A DNA stretch of 29,186 nt from Chara braunii (GCA_003427395.1 BFEA01000484.1:377377-406562); one strand, 5' to 3'; counted from the stretch's first letter, positions 18,519 to 29,186 are shown. Notes: generated from the letters alone by a model not told the origin. Numbers and translations are program-made.

Positions 18519-20372
18519 TGCCACTTGTCTGCTTCTTGCCGCGTGGAAGGACTGCTACCTGTCCGTATTTGGGTCCGTTCACTGACTCCGGTTCCTTCAA
18601 CGGAACGATTTCTTCACCCTTAGGTACCTTAGTGGGGCGACGCAGACGTGTCATCCCGTCCGCGTTGCCGTGCCTCTCTGTCTTTCGATGGATGATGTCG
18701 AAGTCATACTCCTGTAGGCACACCGCCCACCGTCCAATCATACCCGTGTAATTAGTGAGCTTCTTGAGAGCCAGTAATGACTCATGATCGGTTACAAGGA
18801 GGAACTTCTGTCCGTAGAGATACGGATGGAAGTGCTGAATCCCCCAGACTACGGCGTACTAGCATTTGCCTTGCGGGGCCAAATCGTTCCTTCGTTCGTC
18901 GGGCACTGTACGAGACGCGTACTCGATGACGTGTTCGCGACCGTCGTTCCCCTTCTGCGCCAGAATAACGAAAATCGCCTCTGGATGCCAGTCCGTGATG
19001 AGAATCAACTGCTTCGTGGGGTCCGGCCGGATCAAAATATGTGTTGTTGCCAGGGCGTCCTTGAGGGTGGCGAAGGCGTGTTCGCACTCGGTGTCCCAAC
19101 TGAGAGGCTGGTCCTTTCGTAGTAGGTTTGTTAGAGGCCGTGCTATCGCGGCGAAGACCTTGGTGAAACAATGGTAGTACGATGCTGGTCCCAAGAAAGT
19201 TCGAACCTGCGTTAGTGACGTAGGAACAAGAGCGTCCTTCACCGCCGCGACCTTCCTTGAATCTGGCCGCAGTCCTCCATGTCAGCACGTAACCCAAGAA
19301 CGAGATTTCCGAAAGGAAAAACTCGTTATTTCGAGCGCAATTTTTAACCCGGCATCTCTTAGGGCTCCCTGCGTCCATTCGATGTGTTGTGCGTGCCCAT
19401 GATAGGTCTCTCAGTAGACCAAGATGTCATCCATGTACACGATGACGCAGAAGTTAATCATCCCTTGAGTTAGCCGCGTGTTGTTGACAAAGTTCTGAAA
19501 CGTCACGTTCATAGCCCGCTGAAACGTGACAGGCGCATTGCAAATCCCCATTGGACACCGAACCCACTGCCACGTGCCTTCAAACAGTACGAAGGCCGTT
19601 TTCGGTCGATCCTCCTCCTTAACCAGAATATGATGGAAGTCCGAATATCAAACTTACTAAAATAATTAGCACACCCAATAGCATCAAGCAGATCATCAAT
19701 CCTGAGAAGGGGGTATACATCTTTGATTGTGATGTCATTCAGTTTACGATAATCGATGCATATGCGAATCGACCTGTTCTTCTTTCGCACTAGTACTACT
19801 GGAAATGACCATGGCCCAGTGGCCGGTTCGATCCAACCATTAGCTTCGAATTCCCGGATCCATTGAAGAGCCGTTCTTCGTTCCACCAGGGAAAACCTGT
19901 AGGGCTTATAGTGGATCGGGAGATGGTTTTCGGTCTGAATTTCTTACTGTATGACTAACGACAGTCCGATATCTGTGTCCGTCACACTAATCGCTCCTTT
20001 ATATTTCTTCAGAATGTCCGCGATTAGGTGATGGATTTCATCAGGTACGTATTGGGGCACGTGTAATTCATACATTTGATCCCATATCTGTACATCAATC
20101 TGTTTCGTACTTACCTGCTTAGCGCTTTCAGGTGGGGGGGCGAAAATAAACGAATTATCCGATCGCCAGAAAAATACCGTGGCCATCATCTGTGCATCCT
20201 GCTCCCGAATGACCACGTGTTCTTCCGGCGTTATTCCGTCTCGAAAGTCCTGCCATGGCACGGATTTTGTTGCGATTTTAATTTCGAGTCCAGTTTCGAG
20301 GCGCTCAGGGGGTTCCAAAGAATTGGTCTCTACCCCTAAACGTATCAATCGTATTTCTTTTGCGGGTGACAA
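18511..20372 (-). pseudogene. pol: Reverse transcriptase and RNase H of element M
   Basis: The frame 20372-19944 holds the PR-RT linker up to DTDIGLS. RT follows: EANGWIEPATGPWSFPVVLV, IRICIDYRKLND, DVYPLLRIDDLLDAIG, and the ordinary Gypsy C-A-N-Y-F-S-K-F-D-I stretch with no group II-type block. A four-base deletion then shifts the frame near 19640. Later segments are EGTWQWVRCP, a catalytic YMDD near 19435, a stop just after ILVY, and FSFRKS. RNase H reads VPTSLTQVRTFLGPASYY, LILITDWHPEAIFVIL, LLVTDHESLLALKK and FDIIHRKTERHGNADG to TGA 18511. Several stops and frameshifts show the copy is dead. Confidence 0.85.
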
Positions 20373-20439
20373 AAGAGATCGTGGGAGATTTGTGATGTCG
20401 CAGTAGTGTCTTTTGTTATTATATCATGCGAGTAAAGGG

Positions 20440-21822
20440 GAGATACCTTCGTACAGGGTTCGAGGGGGTTCCAAAAAATTGACCATCCTCGAAATCTGCA
20501 CGAGGGGTTCACCCATAATCATGGCTTGTGTTCTTTGTAGATTCGATCAGTCAAGCTCAACGATCTTGCGTTTGCTCGTTGCATAGGATAATGGATACGT
20601 TGTTGCGCCAGTTCCAAAATTACTGGATCGTCCTCGTCACTGCTGTTCGCGTCCTCCGATGGTTGTTCATCGTCTGCGGAGTTGTCCCAGGTGATCACGC
20701 GAAGAGTTTCTGCCATAACTGGTGAAACTCGCGGGGTCACGTTAGTGGTGGTGCGAAGGGTCAGCCTCATAGGTACAACATAGGGCTTTCCCGCTGTGTT
20801 TCGGAGGACAATCGATCGCCTTTCGAAATCCAGATTCGCTCGCAAGGCGACAAGAGCGAGAAGGCAAAAAAGGACGTCGTAAGTGTTTACGTCCAAGACT
20901 ACTACGACATCTCCCAGAGCATGCACCTTTCCAAGCGAAAGGCTACATTAGTCATTCGCCCTACCGCTTTGATCTTCTTTTCATCTGCTGAAACGAGCTG
21001 ATCTTTTTCTGTAAGCATAATCAAATCGTTCTTTCTTCCTGCCCTTTCAACTACCCGTAATGAGATAGCCAGGATAGCGGCTCCAGAATCAATGATGACA
21101 TTGTACGGGTTTCCCCATATCTCGATATCACAATTTTCCGATTTCCATGGGATTGGTTTAATTCGTAGGAAGTGATCGTCCTTCTGTATTAATCCTAACC
21201 TTATTGGATCTGAAGTATCAACAACGTTTTCGTTTTGTGTTGCATTTTTTGCTTTCGTGTTTGTTGTTCGAGTGAGGGCTAACCGTTTTCGGTTCGCTTT
21301 GCAATGTTGCAACATACGTTCGTTGGCTTGTTCTGATATCGAGAGATGATGGCCGATCGGAAGAGGAATCCGATGATCCAAGGCCCGAACGATGTTCAAA
21401 ACATCGATCTCCCCAGTGACGAAAGTGGGTCCTCCCGACTCCATCTCTCCTGGAGACGGTCTCCATTCCGCCACTTCCCTCTGTTCGGATGCGGGTCTAA
21501 TTTTTCCGATCATGCCTAATCCTGGATAACCAAGTGTTACATACTGATCCAATGGAATAGGTTCAACAGCTTCCTCCATCGTAGCCAAAGTGCTTCCTCC
21601 CCCTTCCATTTCTTTCATTAGTGCCCCTACTCGTCCAGGTCCGTTGGCGATCGGGGCTACTACTACCGGCGCGGCCCCGACTCACGGCTGCAGAGGCCGA
21701 TGGGGGCAATCTCGGGCTATGTGCCATGGTTGATGACACGTGTAATAGACGATCAAATTGCCAGGGATCCTTGAGGGAGGGGGTGCTGGAGCCAGCCCGT
21801 GCTGAATCGGGGCGACACACAC
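20440..21822 (-). pseudogene. Nucleocapsid remnant and protease region of element M
   Basis: A degenerate zinc knuckle lies at 21747-21706: T-C-H-Q-P-W-H-I-A-R-D-C with the first Cys replaced by Tyr (TAT for TGT). From 21618 a 238-codon frame reads through FVTGEIDVLNIVRALD (A: FQTGEIDVLQTLKQLD), the retropepsin-like active site I-I-D-S-G-A-A and SADEKKIKAVGRM. A frame change near 20925 leads to VVVLDVNTYDVLF and an acidic DDEEQ-like linker to 20519, then, after another break, LEPPRTLYEG with a TGA at about 20433 where A has CGA-type Arg context. Same domain order as 2526-4358 in A. Confidence 0.8.
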
Positions 21823-22152
21823 CGCTATTGGTCGCATCGACCTCATCATCGCTTATATTCGAGCATTGTATTCCCGCTGTTCCTTTTTGCTTTCTTGAAT
21901 AAGATTGACAAGTGTTTTGGTTAGTTTCAATAAGGCGGAAGACTCATTCGGTCGTGCAGGGCTTTCGATCGGTGGGGGGGTGCTGTCATTACTAGAACGG
22001 GCATGCTTGTAACCACACTCAAGGTGGGTCGTTTAGGGGTAATCTGTTCTAGATAGGTGACGGGGCCAGACACGAACCCCATGTTTTCAAACTTATTTTG
22101 TAGCGCGGCCAGCTCAGCTTTAGCTCTCGCTAGTTCGGACGAGTCTCCTTCC

Positions 22153-22740
22153 CTAGGATATTCTTCCCCTTCCAGGAAACTTGCGGCGAACTTTCGTTCC
22201 ATTTCCTCTGCAGCTGCCATGATCTATTTGCAGCGTGTGGTTGATGGGGGAAAATTGTTTTCGCGGTTTCGCTCTCATCGTTCTGCTGCGAAGCCCATCG
22301 ATAAACAGATCTCTTCCTACTTGTTCGCCTCGCTCGGTCTTTATAAACATTCGGTAGAACCGGTTTCGGTATTCGGTGACAGACTCGAGGGGTTTTTGAA
22401 CTCGATCTTTAATCATAAAAATGGCTTGTTCTGGGTGAATATAATCAAATCGGTTTAGAAAGTCTCGCTCGAATGTCGAGAGATGTACCCATACATAGGT
22501 GTTGAACCAATGATGGGCGTCTCCCCCCAATCGAGCGGGAATGTTCACCCGTGCCTCGTTATCGTCGTACTGCTGAGCCCGGAGAGTGGCTAACCATGCT
22601 CCAACAAGGTGATGTGCAGGATCGAATAAATAGAGATTGGGTGGCGTCATGGGAGCCCGTGCTCGTGGTACGGGTTGATTAGGATTTAGCTGCTGATTAG
22701 GATTCTGCAGCGGGTTCGTGTTCTGTTGATTAGCGTTCAT
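22153..22740 (-). pseudogene. gag: gag of element M (capsid region)
   Basis: 196-codon frame from the ATG at 22740, about 130 bases after the PBS. An Asn/Gln/Pro-rich N-terminus is followed by a capsid core: HHLVGAWLATLRAQQYDD, A-H-H-W-F-N-T-Y, STFERDFLNRFD and VTEYRNRFYRMF, RDLFIDGLRS. This is the retrotransposon gag family and is alignable with A. Near 22220 the frame shifts; the continuation (MAAAEEMERKFAASFLEGEEY, 22220-21927) overlaps by 68 bases and corresponds to IIVKALELDLLDTRKYIS of A. The frame change is best read as a small indel. Confidence 0.82.
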
Positions 22741-22858
22741 ATTGGCCGTCCGCCGAGCCGCAGATCGGCTTCTGGTAACAACAGGGTCGCGTCGATGCGC
22801 GTTCCGGGGTCGGGGTCGCCCTCTGTTAGCCAGATCCCCCTGCTACGAATCCTAGAAC

Positions 22859-22874
22859 CCTGCCACGTGTCAGG
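22859..22874 (-). promoter_or_regulatory. Inverted repeat next to the PBS of M
   Basis: CCTG-ACACGTGG-CAGG on the minus strand: arms CCTG/CAGG around a central CACGTG. Sequence differs from the A palindrome but pairing is kept. Confidence 0.45.
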
Positions 22875-22885
22875 CTCCGATACCA
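22873..22885 (-). promoter_or_regulatory. tRNA primer-binding site of element M
   Basis: On the minus strand TGGTATCGGAGCC follows directly after the LTR end GGCGTGAGGT. Identical to the site of A. Confidence 0.7.
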
Positions 22886-25338
22886 ACCTCACGCCCGGCG
22901 CGACTTCCTGATCAGAGTGGGATGTGGGCCTGGAAGTGCGAAAAGGGGTGTGCCAAGGATTTTTGGAAAAGTGGGGGTGGAGTCCCAGGTCAGAACTGAG
23001 ATCTCCTGTGGCAAGGTTTCAGGGGCATAGGTGCAACAAGACTAGGGGGCGGTTGGCTTTCGATGTGATGGCGGTGATGTCGCATGGCATAAGGCAGATG
23101 GCATGCGCGGTGCGTCCTGGGTCGTCCGATCCACCTGTTTAGTGACGGGGTTTCGGAAAAAGGTCCGTCCGTGAGGGTCGCGATTCCTACGAGTCGGACC
23201 TCCGGGTGCAAACGCGTGTCGATTGTCGTCGCATGTTACGGGTAGGCTCCGTAATTCCGGAGGTTCGGCGGTTGCTGCGTCGTCTGCAACTTCTGCAAGG
23301 CGTGCGGGGCCAATACGGGGCTATGGAGTTCCACGAGACCACTGTGAGCTGGTGGTATGGGACGAGGATGTGGAAGGGAGGGAAATTGGTGGCGATAACG
23401 ACGAAGCCGAGGGATATGAAGTATTGTGTGTTATACGTAGTTGGGTAATCAGGGCACCTCAGATCGCTAGTTATGGCACAGTGAAACTCCCTGGGCCACA
23501 ATCGATTCTCGGTTAGGCAGGGAAATTCCGGGTTTCTTCGCCCAAGATATTCTCTTACCCAAGGCTCAAAGTACCCTGGGTCCCATGTGTACGTCATCTT
23601 GTCATTGCGGCATAGTGGAAGCCTTCCGCACGCATCTGACTGGCAGGGGAATTTCCTGATATGGTGTTAGGAATTTCTACTAGCTTAGGTGCATGAAAGA
23701 AGGAAAATTCCCCGTCTGTCCGATATCGGTGTCCGATATAGTTGGGTAATCGGGGTGCCATGTTCGTTAATAATCATGAATCGCCGCGCGTAGACACCTG
23801 TAGGCTGCACAGATCAGATCGCGCTTACACATATCCCCACGAGGTGTTCGTTCGTACTGGGAAAAGTGAGAGTTTAACTCCTCATGCAAAAATCGCCACT
23901 GGTCATGGAGAACTACCCGATCATCCAACCATTCAGTGATCCCGCAAGCAATCATTCCCAAGTATGCAAGATATCATTACTTACATCAGTCATCGCATCA
24001 ACATCAGAACCTATACCGTGACGACAGCAGATCAAAGTGACAAGCAATGATGATGACTACGCAAAAACGACAAACATATCATTCCGTTAGAACTCGTTCA
24101 TCCCATACACACAAAAGAGGGAGGGACGAGACAGAATGAGTCATCACACAAGGACCATAATTGAAACAAGGATGCCAATAGGAAAGGAGAGCGAATCACT
24201 CGAGCCGAAACCAAAACTTATATACAAAGCAAAAAGGAAAAAGGACAATGAAAATTGCAAATCCACGTTTATCAACCTCAACTCTTTCCTCCTCTCTCTC
24301 TCTCTCCGATGCGGACAGTCCGCCGTCCCGCACCAACCCACGAAGTAGTCACCTCGCTTAGTCCTCCTGCACCCGTGAGGTTCGCCCCCGCGCTACAGTT
24401 CGTCGTGGCCCCATGCATCAACCCCGCGCATTCGGCACCAGCCCGTCGGGTCGCCCGACTCCCACTTCAACTCACCTCTTACTTCGCTCGTGAGCCGACC
24501 CTCACTGATCGTGCTACCCCGAGCTTCCAACAACGGGTTAAGAGAGCTCTCTAATCGCGCAGCCGGAATTTATAGCGTGCATGCATGCGCGAAGAACACA
24601 TAATTTGCAAGGACTTCGGAAAAGAGGGGGGAAAGGAACTGCCTACGCATGCATGGCCAGACCGCGACGTGGGGGATGTGGCCACTCTCCACGCATCGAT
24701 CCGATCATGCAGCCCGCGGGCCAGATAGACACATCAAAGAAGAGAGAGGGCGGGAAAGACGAATCCCAAGAAGAAAGATACAGTTACAAGGGCGCCCTGC
24801 CCAAAATTACAGTTCGCGCAAGATTAAGGGCGCCGACTAATCAGAGTTCCGTTGCAGCTGCAAAAAGAAGCGCACGAGCAAAAAGGCATCATGCATCAAA
24901 AAGAAATCCTCAATTACTAAATTCCTAGCTAATGCAAAGAGAAATTCAATAAAACGCAAATTCCAAAAATAAAGTCCGAAATTCCGAGAGTCGTCAAGGC
25001 TCGACAAGATTCGACAAGAAATTTAAAAAAAACGAAGCAAAACTTCCCGCGCGATCACCGCGCCAAAAACCCGACAACAAAACAAGAAAGAAGCAACGTC
25101 AAACATTATTAATTGCACTTTTGTCGCCCTGCCAGCCACTCAATCGGCCATCCCGGGACTCGCCCGGCTCTGAACCCAGCCATTGAAAAGAAGCGACGTG
25201 AAAAGACGAAGAAGCGAGGACACTGATGCAATTTTCCCTTCAATCCCGACCTCCAGTGATTGGCCCAACCTTCCCATCTTAGGACCCCTCATTGCCATCG
25301 CGCAGAAAATTGCGCGGAACAAAAAGTGGTTCGTCACA
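22886..25338 (-). mobile_element. 5' LTR of element M
   Basis: 2453 bp, starting TGTGACGAACC at 25338 and ending ...GGCGTGAGGT at 22886. Only the first ~280 bp has a partner in this window on the 3' side (14281-14556). Compared with A and C LTRs, the start, the end (TTTTCCAAAAATCCTTGGCACACCCC near 22950) and part of an internal coding stretch are alike; the rest has diverged. A CT microsatellite lies at about 24291-24307. No promoter assigned. Confidence 0.83.
23187..23597 (-). CDS. LTR-embedded ORF, copy in M
   Basis: 136 open codons from the ATG at 23597. The segment F-I-S-L-G-F-V-V-I-A-T-N-F-P-P-F, then VPYHQLTVVSW and IAPYWPRTPCRSCRR aligns, without gaps, with AGF-VIVDTHFPPYSLLLPFNELIVIPW-AVAPHWPNTLCSDCR of the A/B/C LTRs: FPP, W, AP-WP-T-C-x2-C-R are identical. 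The nucleotide sequences of the LTRs have otherwise diverged, so the protein similarity is meaningful. Ends before this block do not align well. Function unknown; a CxxC pair and aromatic/proline pattern are conserved. Confidence 0.55.
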   Translation of the reverse strand: MTYTWDPGYFEPWVREYLGRRNPEFPCLTENRLWPREFHCAITSDLRCPDYPTTYNTQYFISLGFVVIATNFPPFHILVPYHQLTVVSWNSIAPYWPRTPCRSCRRRSNRRTSGITEPTRNMRRQSTRVCTRRSDS

Positions 25339-25796
25339 TACGCGCATGTGGTCACTCCATGTTTTTCTTATACCCCTACCGATACCCATCCTTGGGTATC
25401 CGTCCTTGACTAGATTCAGGCCAAGCGTTCCTCCAGCATCTCGGCGGTTGTCACCAAGCCATTGTGACAGACACCCAAAGGGCCATCCCTCGTCCGAGTT
25501 CAAATTTGGACCTACCTCATAATTTTCTTTCCCATTCTTAAGGGCAGGGTAAGCAGCATTCGAGTCCAACCAAGCTGTCGAATCCGAACGGGCAAACGTT
25601 TATCTCTCCACCACCACAACCTTGAGCCTAACGCCGACTTTTGAAGTTCTTTTTTTTTGGGCAGATGATGTGTGATGGTCAAGTTGTACATATATAAATA
25701 TTTGAAATAAAAAAAAGAAAATTGGGTGGGTTGGCGAGTCGCCCGCCGAACAGTTGGGCTAACCCCCGAATCCCCCCCCAGTGATGTGTATGTGTG
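25339..25796. other. Spacer between LTRs of M and C
   Basis: 458 bp with no supported gene. It contains an 8-bp-stem hairpin (GATACCCA...TGGGTATC, 25381-25400), an A/T-rich TATATAAATATTTG stretch at about 25688, homopolymer runs and a C run just before the next LTR. This may be host DNA between two insertions; the C-rich end resembles the internal 3' end of A/M elements only loosely. Confidence 0.45.
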
Positions 25797-27363
25797 TGTG
25801 ACACGCCAGCTTCCGGACCTGCGCCATCTTCCAACCCCTCGCCCCCCCCCCCTCTCTTTTTCAACTTTTTCGTGGTCTTTCAAGCAAGCCGAAGAGGCCC
25901 GTTTTTTTTGTATTTCCTTTAATTAATGCACATTGTTCATGACCAGGGAGGCCTATCCTTCTCAGGACCTTCGTCATTTCGGGCCGCTTTTTGGAATTCC
26001 ATCTTTTGCAATTCAGGAAATACATTGGAAATATGCGCACCTTAGCGAGCGCATTAGGAATTTGGGTCGACAGTTAGGAATTCCGGAATGAGCAGAACCT
26101 GACGTGTCCTTTTTATTGCATGAATGTTTTCAACTTCGACTTGGAAAACCCTGGGAATTTTCGTATGAATCTGAATAGATATAGAACTTTTTCCCGCTCT
26201 CGTTCTACGCGTGGATATGGTACTTTTCAATTTTGAATTAACTGTAACTGTTTCGGTGCCTTTTTTGCCTCTGTGTCGGCGCCATGCATGTGAACCTCCC
26301 CTCCCCGCTTCCCTCGCTACCTTCGAAACTCTCTTCTTCGCGCTCACGCTCCTTCTCTCTTCGTAACCGTTTTCCATCTCTCCCTCGCCTCGCGCGCCTG
26401 TCTCTTTCTTAATCGTTTGAATCTTAGTTCCGTTTTGCGCTATCCTTCATGCTCTTCGTCTTCCCACTCTAAACCTTGTGCCACGATACCCTGTCGATTT
26501 CCTCCTCCTCCCCTCTAGCCAAGGAGACGCGCCGTGTGAGAAGGATATTCCTGTTACAAGACGATTCTGATTGGCTACGACTGGGCTTCGAAGGATCGAC
26601 ATGGCTTTCCTCGAGCAATTATCCCCAAGCTTTCCCTTACCCCTCCCCACCTCGGTCCTAATCCTTCCTAGCATCTATTTCCCTTTCCGCGACAATAAAT
26701 TCCGCAAGGGCACTCGCAAAATCTCTCTCTCAACTTATAGGCCAACTTTCGGGAAGCAGTGGCTAAATGGTACGCATGATGTGCGAGTCAAAAAGTCCTG
26801 ATGTGCTGACTGTAGTCTTACCAGTTGTGCGTTGGATCGCCCGACGGACTGTGGGATCCTGGCAAGACCGTGCAGAGACTGAGTCGATGGGGTGACGATC
26901 GCTATGGTGGGAGTAGCACGTGACGACAGGGATCGTCAGTGCCTGTGTGAGGATCGTAATCGGAAGTTGAGTGAATGTATGGCTTGGGGCCACAATGAAA
27001 TTTCAGGATAGATGCGCCTCTTTTTTCAAATATAGTCTTCGAGCGTGAGTTCCGTTCACGCGGCATTTAAGTCGGAATTTCTCGTCAAGATCATCGGACT
27101 TTCTTATCACCTTTTGCCTTCTTCTCTTTTTTGATCTATATCTTTCCTCCCTCGCACCTCGTTTCTGTTATAATTCTGCTATAATGGATGGACTATGATG
27201 ATTTCTCTCCTCTCACTTTGATACGTGCATGCAGTGGATTGTGCCTGAGGACTTGTGTGAGCATGACAGGGATGTTGATTGATGGATCTGATGAAATACG
27301 GAATTGGATTGGTTGAATGAAGGATGCATGATTAGGAAGGATCTTGTGCCTTGCCCTTTTGCC

Positions 27364-28340
27364 ATGTGGACCGATTGCCCCAATCCGACTTGGCGATGAC
27401 TTTCCATGCCTTCTCCGCGCCCCTTCCCGTACAATGGGGAAAGGACACGTGTATGCGAGTGGGACGTACGAGAAGCCGTCGCCAAGATCGGCGGGCGTTA
27501 TTATTTTCCACCTAAGACCCGGTGCTCCGGATTCGTTGGTGCGGGATTCATAATCATCGATACACACTTTCCGCCTTATTCGCGGTTGTTGTCGTTTAAT
27601 GAGTTGATCGTCCTCCCGTGGGTGGCAGTGGTGTCTCATTGGCCTAACACTCTACGTAGCTCGTCGCACTGAGCGTTACCAAGCCAAAGGCTTCCATTAC
27701 CACACATGTGGCGAGGACGAACACAACGAGAGAGCACTTCGATTGAGGCCCTCCACGTCGGATTCAAAGTTGTGTAGTGAACGCCGACGGGACCTCATTC
27801 GAAAACGGGATACTACGTGTGTACCCTCCCCCTTTCATTCGAAACGTAGGGCAACGGCTCGCGGGGAAGTACAACGATACTTTTTGATTGAATTCCCCAG
27901 CTCCGTGAGCCCCGCGTGCGCCTTTTTCCTTAGATCACGAGGCGACAGACCCCCTTCTTACTAAAGTCGGACTACGAGGGATTTCAATTCTATGTGTATC
28001 CCCACACTCAATTTTTCCAAAAATTCTTGGCACACCCTATTTTGGTTGTTCCCCTCGGGACTTTCCGCGAATCAAAACACTCCGACCAAAAAGCAGCACA
28101 GGGCGTGAGGTGTGTAGTGACTGTCGTCGCACTGAGCGTTACCGAGCCAAAGGCTTCCATTACCGCACACATGGCGAGGACGAACACAATGAGAGAGCAA
28201 TTCGATCATTGAGGCCCTCCACGTCGGATTCAAAGTTGTGTAGTGAACACCGACGGGACCTCATCCGAAAACGGGATACTACGCGTGTACCCTCCCCCTT
28301 TCATTCGAAACGTAGGGCAACGGCTCGCGGGGAAGTATAA
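27364..28340 (+). pseudogene. LTR-embedded ORF, copy in C (duplicated 3' half)
   Basis: From ATG 27364 (MWTDC, then a TGA) the frame reads PYNGERTRVCEWDVREAVAKI, YYFPPKTRCSGFVGAGFIIIDTHFPPYS and NELIVLPWVAVVSHWPNTL, unbroken across the point where A has lost a base. A deletion at about 27655 then shifts the frame; PSTSDSKLCSERRRDLIRKRDT and KRRATARGEV follow at 27743-27870. The duplicated unit repeats CRRTERYRAKGFHYRTHGEDEHNERA and the tail at 28110-28340. Confidence 0.55.
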
Positions 28341-28578
28341 CGATACTTTTTTTATTGAATTCCCCATCGCCGTGAGCCCCGCACCCGCCTTTTTCCTTAG
28401 ATCACGTGGCGACGGACCCCCTTCTTACTAAAGTCGGACCACAGGGAATTTCAGTTCCGTCTGTGTCCCCACTATCAATTTTCCGCAAAACATTTGGCAC
28501 ACCCCATTTTGGTTGTTCCTCTCGGGCCTTTCCGCGAATCAAAACACTCCGACTGGAAAGCATCACAGGGCGTGAGGT
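27652..28578 (+). repeat. Tandem duplication at the end of LTR C
   Basis: Unit 1 about 27652-28111 and unit 2 28112-28578 are close copies (GTCGCACTGAGCGTTACC..., ending GGCGTGAGGT each). Unit 2 has diverged slightly. The break between units falls exactly at the LTR end motif. Confidence 0.85.
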
Positions 28579-28591
28579 TGGTATTGGACCC
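28579..28591 (+). promoter_or_regulatory. tRNA primer-binding site of element C (decayed)
   Basis: TGGTATTGGACCC directly after the LTR, two differences from the A and M site. The following CCGACACGAGTCGG retains imperfect self-complementarity. Confidence 0.6.
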
Positions 28592-28707
28592 GACACGAGT
28601 CGGTTCTGATATTAGTAAGACGAGTTGGCGGAGGAAGACCCGCCAACCGATCTAATCAGCAGAGTCCTCCCGTCACTCGACAAAGGTTCACAAAAACTCA
28701 ACCAGAG

Positions 28708-29114
28708 ATGCCCATGGCTGAGGCCAATGGACCGGCTCCTCGGGTAATGGTAAGTATCCCCGCCACTTTTCCGTTTTATCCCAATCATAATCATCCCGAG
28801 GCATGGCTCGAAGCCATACAAGCTCAGGGATATGGCGTTGAGGATCTTCCTCGCGTCATCACCCTGCTCCTCAGGAACACCGCTCAGGATTGGTTTAGAA
28901 GGCACACGTGGGTGGATTGGGATACCTTCAAGAGAGCGTTGACAAAGTTAGTGAAGATGTTGCATGATTTGTGTTGAAAACCCGTCCCCAGAGGCCCGGA
29001 GAGTTGCTACCCGACTTTGTGGATCGGTTTCAAACAGCGTTAGATAAATTGAGCAGGGAGGAAAATGTTGCTCGAGATTTGTTCATCAATCATCTCCGCA
29101 ACCCTGTGTTGAAA
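28708..29114 (+). pseudogene. gag: gag of element C (truncated)
   Basis: Starts MPMAEANG at 28708, nearly the same as A, and retains GYGVEDLPR where A has lost five bases. About 13 bases are missing near 28936, shifting the frame to a stop at 28975-28977; homology resumes from 28971 (GELLPDFVDRFQTALDK, RDLFINHLRNPVLK). At 29115 the match to A ends abruptly, inside the capsid region. Confidence 0.8.
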
Positions 29115-29186
29115 CCCCTTTCAAAAGCTTCAGCCACTTCAGGTCATTTCATATGACAAAAAAAAAAAAAAAAAAAAAAAAAAAAA
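29115..29186 (+). other. Unassigned 43-bp segment followed by (A)29 at window end
   Basis: The gag homology of element C breaks at 29115. The following 43 bases match nothing else seen here and run into 29 A at the edge. It may be the 3' end of a poly(A)-type retroposon inserted in gag, or an assembly edge. Confidence 0.45.

Larger units (their letters stand above)
25797..28578 (+). mobile_element. 5' LTR of element C, with internal duplication
   Basis: Starts TGTGACACGCCAGCTTC, alignable with TGTGACGAACCAGCTTC at 10455, and follows the A LTR throughout (for example the GTAACCGTTTT...CTCTC block near 26362, and CCAAGGAGACGCGCCGTG near 26518). It ends ...GGCGTGAGGT at 28578, followed by a PBS-like site and gag. 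It is more diverged from A than A's two LTRs are from each other. Length of 2.78 kb is explained by a ~460-bp tandem duplication at its end (27652-28578). Confidence 0.82.

Noticed and set aside
25688-25712. TATATAAATATTTG as a host gene promoter
   Set aside because: No plausible coding region follows on either strand.

Overview
The window is a nest of long Ty3/Gypsy-type LTR retrotransposons from a eukaryotic nuclear genome. I see no cellular host gene, rRNA, tRNA, CRISPR or bacterial operon. The host cannot be named from this sequence. A fungus or another microbial eukaryote is my guess, on the basis of the Gypsy gag/pol style, balanced base composition and compact intronless ORFs, but plant or algal hosts are not excluded. 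It looks like a draft assembly: a single N at 11161 sits between two identical 95-bp copies, the window begins with that same 95-mer, and it ends in a run of 29 A.

Layout. Element A (+ strand, 1 to about 12950) has a truncated 5' LTR (1-1770), a tRNA primer-binding site (1771), gag, NC-protease, RT-RNase H, a PHD finger plus integrase, three extra ORFs (here called X, Y and Z), and a 3' LTR (10455-12950). An unassigned island with a hairpin and a 119-bp tandem repeat follows (12951-14280). Element M (- strand, 25338 down to 14281) is a diverged relative in tail-to-tail orientation. It has a 5' LTR (25338-22886), PBS, gag, NC-PR, RT-RH, PHD-IN, X, Y, Z and only the first ~280 bp of its 3' LTR. 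After a 458-bp spacer, element C (+ strand, 25797 onward) gives an LTR with an internal tandem duplication, a PBS and a broken gag, cut at 29114 by a short segment ending in poly(A). All copies carry stops and frameshifts.

What stands out. (1) Comparing A with M shows that this lineage has protein-coding content beyond gag-pol: a C4HC3 PHD-like zinc finger between RNase H and integrase, and three ORFs after integrase. The pol/X and X/Y junctions are ATGA stop-start overlaps, conserved in both copies, which suggests coupled translation. (2) The 2.5-kb LTRs themselves contain an ORF of roughly 175 codons whose reading frame is recognisable in all LTRs seen here. Differences between copies fall mostly at third codon positions in the best-preserved part. 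(3) The RT of element A contains a 96-codon in-frame replacement that looks like palm motifs of a group II intron (organellar-type) reverse transcriptase, so one ORF has both a YADD and a YMDD catalytic box. Functional roles for X, Y, Z and the LTR ORF are unknown.
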